DNA of 64,000 bases, taken from positions 11,740,002-11,804,001 of the forward strand of contig CM067570.1 in assembly GCA_034336665.1 (NCBI GenBank), in the 5' to 3' direction. Numbering within the stretch: the stretch's first letter is position 1; each line of letters begins with the position of its first letter. The position numbers and the translations under genes are program-made. Source of the DNA: Luscinia megarhynchos. Taxonomy: Eukaryota > Chordata > Aves > Passeriformes > Turdidae. Of this stretch, positions 58,905 through 64,000 are shown one piece after another. Below the pieces are notes generated by a model, which was not told where the DNA came from, did no database searches, and saw only the letters and a program-made list of their open reading frames with translations.

Positions 58905-61900
58905 TCCCAAGAAAAATCTATAACCATAATATAAACTGCATAAGGTGCTCCCAGCATGAACCACGAGGCTTGGCCAAATTCCGCTTCCGGCAATTACTCT
59001 GCGTCAGTCTAATAACTCTTCTGCTCCTCCTGCCCAGCCCCCGCAGCTTCAAAAGAAACAGTTTTCCTCTTTGTGTCAGCTGGCACCGAACGGATCCTTA
59101 CTACAGGTTTGCTACCTGAAACTGCAAAGGGATGCCGTGGCAGAAAGGGCACAGCTGCTGCCCTGGTCCACGGGCACCCGCAGGGCTGTGGCCCCTCCAG
59201 GTGACATGCGGACCTTGCTCACCACACAGGCTCACAGGGAGGAAACACAACCCTCGAGCACCCAAGTGAACTCATGCCTGGATTCCGAGTGAAAAGAAGT
59301 TGCGACATAAATGAGAATATCCCATAGTCACTGTTCTGCAATACTTTCCAAGAAATAATTTGCATTATCTGCTTGCACAAATGATTTTTTTTCCCTTTAA
59401 ATGGCGTAAAGACGGCTGTACTTACCAGACAAGGTAACGCACATGCTTCATGTCTAAAGTGCAAAAGAGGTCAAAGCATTGCTCACCACCCCATGAATAA
59501 GAACACAAAAGGGCATTGTAAATTCCAAGGCAGAGAACAAAAAAGGAAGGGAGGCAGGTGAAACTGTAGAAATATTACACGTATTAAGTTTAATACCCAG
59601 ATGAGAATTAAGTTACTACAGTGCCTTTCACAAACTGCTACTTTTTATGTTGCAAATAACTTCTCCATGATAGATGCAAATAAATTAATGCTGTCATTAA
59701 TCTTTCCATTTATATCTTTCTCACTCCTTATGTCTGCTTTCATCGTTGCACTTACCATACTTAAGTATATGTTAAAGAGACTGTCATTTTCCCTTCTGTA
59801 ACTACTATTTCTTCAAACAAGAACTACTGGATTCTAAAGCAGAAAATGTTGATTTCTGAAGATTATCTTTTGTTCCTCGTTGAAGTTAGGGAATATTCTG
59901 AGTGAAGACATCCCATTGAAATTCTTATCCAAGATAAGAACATCGAATAAATATGGAATTAGGCCCTCCTTAAATATGCTTTTATTTTTAATTATTAAGC
60001 AAAAGGTATGAGCAGTCTATGTAATACATCTCAATATAATTTTTTTTTCATTAAAGCTTTCATAATGAAATCTTAGAAATCCAATTAGATACACTGACAA
60101 ATTTTAGAGTATGTCTGTTACTAAGGATAATTCAGATGTTGCCTGCCAAGGTTACAGGTCTGAGACATGATCCTATTGAGAAAAGCTGCACTGAAAAGTG
60201 GTAACATTTTGAGGAATAACTCATTCATCCAAAACTGTGAAAGGCACAAAAACACAAGGTAGGGGATATCCCAGATGCTTTGCAGCCCTCAGCATAGTGC
60301 AAATTGTGATGAAAAGGAATTTGCTTCACCCTTCATGCTCTCCTGCATGCAATACCACTGGACACTGCAGCTCTGTACTACCATCAAGTCACTAGTGCAC
60401 AAACAGGCTACAGCTCAGCATGCCACAAAAAAACCCACACCAAAACCACTAAGAAATTGCCCAGCTTCCTATACTGCATTTCTGATATAATTACTTATCT
60501 TGCACAAACAGTCTAAACATAAAATAAGTGGAATTAGGATTGTTTCCAGAATTATCATTTCATCACTGTTCAACCCTATTTTAACCACTTTGGCTAAAGC
60601 TTTCCAAAAGCTACTGGAGAGAAAGTGTGCTTCCAACACATGCCTGTGACATTACTGGTCTCCATCATCCGAAAGTCCCACAGTTTTGTCAGATGCCAAA
60701 GGAAGTTAATGCCCTCAGACTCTCACAAGATCAGCAAGTACCTCCTTCATTTCCTTCCAAAGTCCCCAGTTTCCAGCAAAATTATGAATATCCAACATTT
60801 CCCATTAGAAGAGAGAATTATAATGATAACCAAAGGTGATGCTGGGGTCTTCACCTCTTTGTGCCTTTCACTCCCAGTGCCCACAGCTTCTGTGTAGCGC
60901 TTTAGCACTGAAGATGCATAAACAACTTCACTTACCTAGAACAACTTGTGACTTACAGCTGCATTTCTCAGGGTAAATTCTACACTGTTTCCTAAACCCC
61001 AACCCCAAAGAAATAGTCTATGCCACATGAAAATGTAGAGAAGAAATTTATGTAAACCATATCTCTCAGAAGAGCCCTTCTATGCCAAGTACTTGGGATC
61101 CCCTTGATTCTATGCTCTATTCAGGATTATGCTACCTTTCAGTACTCATTTCAGTAGCACTGGAGTGAGTTTCAGTATCCTCAAATTGATTTACAATATT
61201 TTTGTACCCAGCAGATTGCTAAAGGGTCTTGATTTTTTACAAGTTTGTAACTACTTAAAGTTTAGAAATTACTTCAAGTTTCTTTAACAAACTTTTTACT
61301 TGAGCCAAATTTAACTGGGTTCCTACTTTTGGACAGTCAGGGAAGAGCGTTATAATGAATGAGGCACACAGAAGGCAAATGCTCACCACAATCTTCTACA
61401 CAAAGCATCAGGAAAATAATCCTGTAAGACTCTTCTGATTAACAGTTGTGGGGAACCTGCAGCACCACTGTTGCTTCACACTTCTGGTAGTACACGAACT
61501 GGGGTTACTCATGCTGCATATGTCAGATATCCAAATTCCTCTGCAAAGCTGATTTACTGTTTCCTTCTCTGAATTGTATTTATTTGCACTGTTTACAGAG
61601 GCAGAAAGGTATTTTTCCTCCCAGCCTCCAGTGCACCAATTTCTTGCCCTGCCACTCTCCACAAACAAAATAAATTTCAGGTCTTCTCAAAACAGTTTTT
61701 TGGTAGACAAACTGAGGTGGCACAAGCATAGGTAGGAAGGTAGGATTAGTTGCATAAAAAGCAATACATGTCAATACCCATATTGGCAAAACAAAGTCTC
61801 ATTTTATATTTGAATACCACGTGCAAGCAAGTCCTCAGACACATACAGTGACAAGCTCCCTAAAGCAAAGGATAAAGATAAGGCTTATGCAGACAAGTTT

Positions 61901-62520
61901 ACCAGCTCTGGGGGAAAGGAACTAAAACTTTCAGTGTATGGTCATTAAAATTTTTGAAATCTAGGTCCATATTTTCAGCTGCAGCCTGTGGTTGTATGCT
62001 GACAGAGGGAAAAAACAACACATTCATATGCACAAATGCAAATTCGGCACGAACACAGCTGGGCCCATGAATAAAATTTACATGCACAAATTTAGAAGCG
62101 AGTTTGAGTCCAGATGAATGATTTGATCGTAAGAGCTTTAAATAAGCGTTTATGTAAGCAAAGATTGGAGCCGGCAGCTATTAGAGAAGTGTATTAGCTG
62201 AAATAAATTACCAGAGAAAACAGAGCTCTCTTGGATAGCACCAGCAGCTCTTCTTCCCTTCTCCTTTCCCTGTCAGCTTTTTGCAAACACATTTGAAAGG
62301 TTGATGGGGGTTTGCAAGGATCTCTTGCACAAAGCCAGAGCCTGAGTGCTGCAGTGGTCCCGTGGAAGAGGCAGCAGGGTACTCAGAGCACCGGTGTGTT
62401 GCTCGGGTTCCTAAACTTTCCATCATCTCAGCCTGGACAGAGGGACGGGTGCTCGTTCCTGATCTACAGTTTGCCAATGCAAACAGCTCAACTCTCTGCG
62501 CTGACATTTTTTCACAAGAA
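58905..62520. other. Non-coding DNA, mostly unrecognised
   Basis: 59070-59290 is GC-richer with several CpGs. A perfect GATA palindrome lies at 59922-59940. 62040-62200 has short homeodomain-like and CpG motifs that could mark a conserved element. No gene supported. Confidence 0.4.
59922..59940. promoter_or_regulatory. Palindromic GATA site
   Basis: TTCTTATC-CAA-GATAAGAA is a perfect inverted repeat with 8-bp arms and a 3-bp centre, placing two GATA cores in opposite orientation. Double palindromic GATA sites bind GATA factors well, but function here is inference. Confidence 0.35.
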
Positions 62521-62529
62521 CAAATTTGC

Positions 62530-62660
62530 ATCCCAGCAGTGTGCGGCGGGGTGAGAAGCGGGCTTGCTCCGCACCCATAGGTACGCGCCTCGCAACGCGA
62601 AGCTGCAGCAAAGCCTCACTGGCATCACACAGGCACCATAAGGGCGCGCAGCATTTGCAT
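62530..62660. other. Small CpG-rich patch
   Basis: CpGs are concentrated here (GTGCGGCGGGG, GAAGCGGG, GTACGCGCCTCGCAACGCGAAG, GGGCGCGC) against CpG-poor flanks. It is too short for a classical CpG island. It could be a weak promoter, a recently GC-converted hotspot or an unmethylated regulatory element. Confidence 0.4.
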
Positions 62661-63599
62661 TCAAGCATATTTCAGCCATCAACCTGCAACTCTGGGGGCA
62701 ACCGAAACCTGTAGAAGCAACGAATACAAGGCTGGCTCCCTTAGACAGCATATTAGGGATTCCTGGGGCTAGGTTAAATAGTCAGTTTCTTTAAAAATGT
62801 GTCACAAGGAAAGCATGGAGTTTGTGAGGCTGTGGAGGAACACTGACTTTGTTCTGCAGTATCTCAACTGGAAGAATAAAACAAAATTTTCTGCAATTGT
62901 TTTCTTTTATCTTTTGACTAATAAAGAGATGTATCACTAAATTACCCTCCATAGCCCACAGCTAATGAAAGAAATATTTGGCTACAACATCAGTGTCAAG
63001 TGGGGTCACTGTTACTGACCAAGGAGGATGCCAAATCCCTGGAAACCCTGGGAATAGATCCCAGTCAAAGGAGCAAACCAGAACATCCCAGATAAGAGAG
63101 GCTCCCTTGCATGAACCCCACTCAGCCCTGCCGTATTGGGCACCTCATACCTACCTCTTGCAGCAGGCTGAAGTGCTTTAAGGCAGCTTCCTACAGTACT
63201 TCTGCTGCATGTGCAGCCTGGCCAGAGCAAGAATAACTGGGAATCTCAGCACACAGGCACTGCTCAGATGGTAATAGTGGTGGCTGTGGCCACTGTGACT
63301 GCTAAGGTTGACCATAACATCTCTGCCAGAGCCATGCCTCAGCTGTAAAAGCACCAATAGCCCTGAGAAGGAACACATCCTACCACCTGGTAGCCACATC
63401 GAGACTGCGCATCCCGCTTGACGGCTCGGATGTGCTCCTCGCCAGCCCTCTTCTCTCCTCCCAGCACCTCCACTCAGAGTTACACCCAGACACTCGTCCT
63501 GCTCCAGCGTGAATATTTCTCTTCTCCCCTAGGAGCAAAGCTCCTTCAACATGTGCCGTCTGCTGTGCCAGCGAGACCTGGCATAGCAGCAGGGTACAA

Positions 63600-63790
63600 A
63601 AGAACATCCCTGACACTCTATGAATATTCATGATTTATGAATATTCATTAAATTAGCATCTTTATGACTGGGCCACCAGATTCACAACTGGCGTCTCTGG
63701 AAAGGGGTTATTGTATTTTAATTAAATACCAGACAATTACTAAACAGTTATATTCACTGGGATTTAACTGATATGAAAGGGATAGGTACC
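63600..63790. promoter_or_regulatory. Candidate enhancer with paired POU-dimer palindromes
   Basis: The 12-bp palindrome ATGAATATTCAT occurs twice (63620-63631 and 63637-63648), 17 bp apart start to start. It is followed by ATTAGCAT (63652-63659), an octamer variant. ATGAATATTCAT fits the MORE-type site for POU-domain homodimers (ATGMATATKCAT). Further on, TTTTAATTAAAT (about 63716-63727) and CAATTAC (about 63735) are homeodomain cores. No open frame crosses the block. Binding by a particular POU factor is inference. Confidence 0.45.
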
Positions 63791-63794
63791 GAGC

Positions 63795-64000
63795 TACAAA
63801 CGTTAAGAGCAACTCTTCCTCCACACACATTTAATGCTAATGAAAGTCATGTGTAAGCATTGAAAAGGGGAAAAAAATCCTCTATATGAGAAACCAAAAT
63901 AGCTTCAGATTATCTTTTTAATAGATTCATACTGTGTGGGAACCTTCAGCATTTCCCTGGTGCCTAAGCAGACCAGAATAGCAAAGTAGTTATTATATCT
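63795..64000. other. Non-coding DNA, nothing recognised
   Basis: Remainder of the window, AT-rich, no gene. Confidence 0.5.

Noticed and set aside
1..64000. CRISPR array, bacterial operon, prophage, tRNA or rRNA genes
   Set aside because: No spaced direct repeats of suitable size, no operon-like frames and no RNA-gene signature seen; composition and repeats are vertebrate.

Overview
The window looks like non-coding DNA from a sauropsid nuclear genome, most likely a bird. The evidence is AT-rich intergenic or intronic sequence with very few interspersed repeats. The repeats I can recognise are almost all old and heavily diverged families shared by birds, crocodilians and turtles: CR1 LINEs, MIR- and L2-like pieces, a Penelope-like relic and a Ty3/gypsy relic. 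I see no young Alu- or L1-type mammalian repeats and no bacterial gene organisation. I find no protein-coding gene I can defend. Open frames are short, lack homology I recognise, and the longest ones lie inside repeats.

Layout. 0-5 kb: unremarkable DNA, then an antisense CR1 (about 3.7-4.9 kb) followed by a CR1 3' tail and a C/T homopolymer. 6.4-6.7 kb: dense E-box, PBX/MEIS and homeodomain-type sites resembling a conserved enhancer. 7-19 kb: mostly featureless, with a MIR piece near 17.45 kb. 19.2-19.8 kb: GATA-rich candidate enhancer. 23.2-23.8 kb: Penelope-like relic. 27.7-28.3 kb: homeodomain-rich candidate enhancer. 33.4-33.7 kb: a perfect 5-bp purine microsatellite of about 200 bp. 34.8-35.5 kb: L2-like LINE piece. 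35.8-37.7 kb: GC-richer DNA with a strong G-quadruplex motif. 40 kb: CR1 3' end. 46.9-47.0 kb: a tract of almost only T and G. 47.6-48.5 kb: a broken Ty3/gypsy reverse transcriptase with its catalytic box still readable. 49.2 kb and 52.3-54.8 kb: more CR1, the second a long relic of about 2.5 kb. 50.5 kb: MIR. 51.1-51.4 kb: candidate conserved element. 58.9 kb: tandem duplication next to splice-like signals. 62.5-62.7 kb: small CpG-rich patch. 63.6-63.8 kb: paired palindromic POU-dimer sites plus an octamer variant.

Interpretation. The combination of no genes, low repeat content and several islands dense in developmental transcription-factor motifs fits a regulatory gene desert, or a very long intron, near a developmental gene. 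The target gene cannot be identified from this window. All repeat names come from recalled family sequence patterns and all enhancer calls from motif density; none was tested by alignment.
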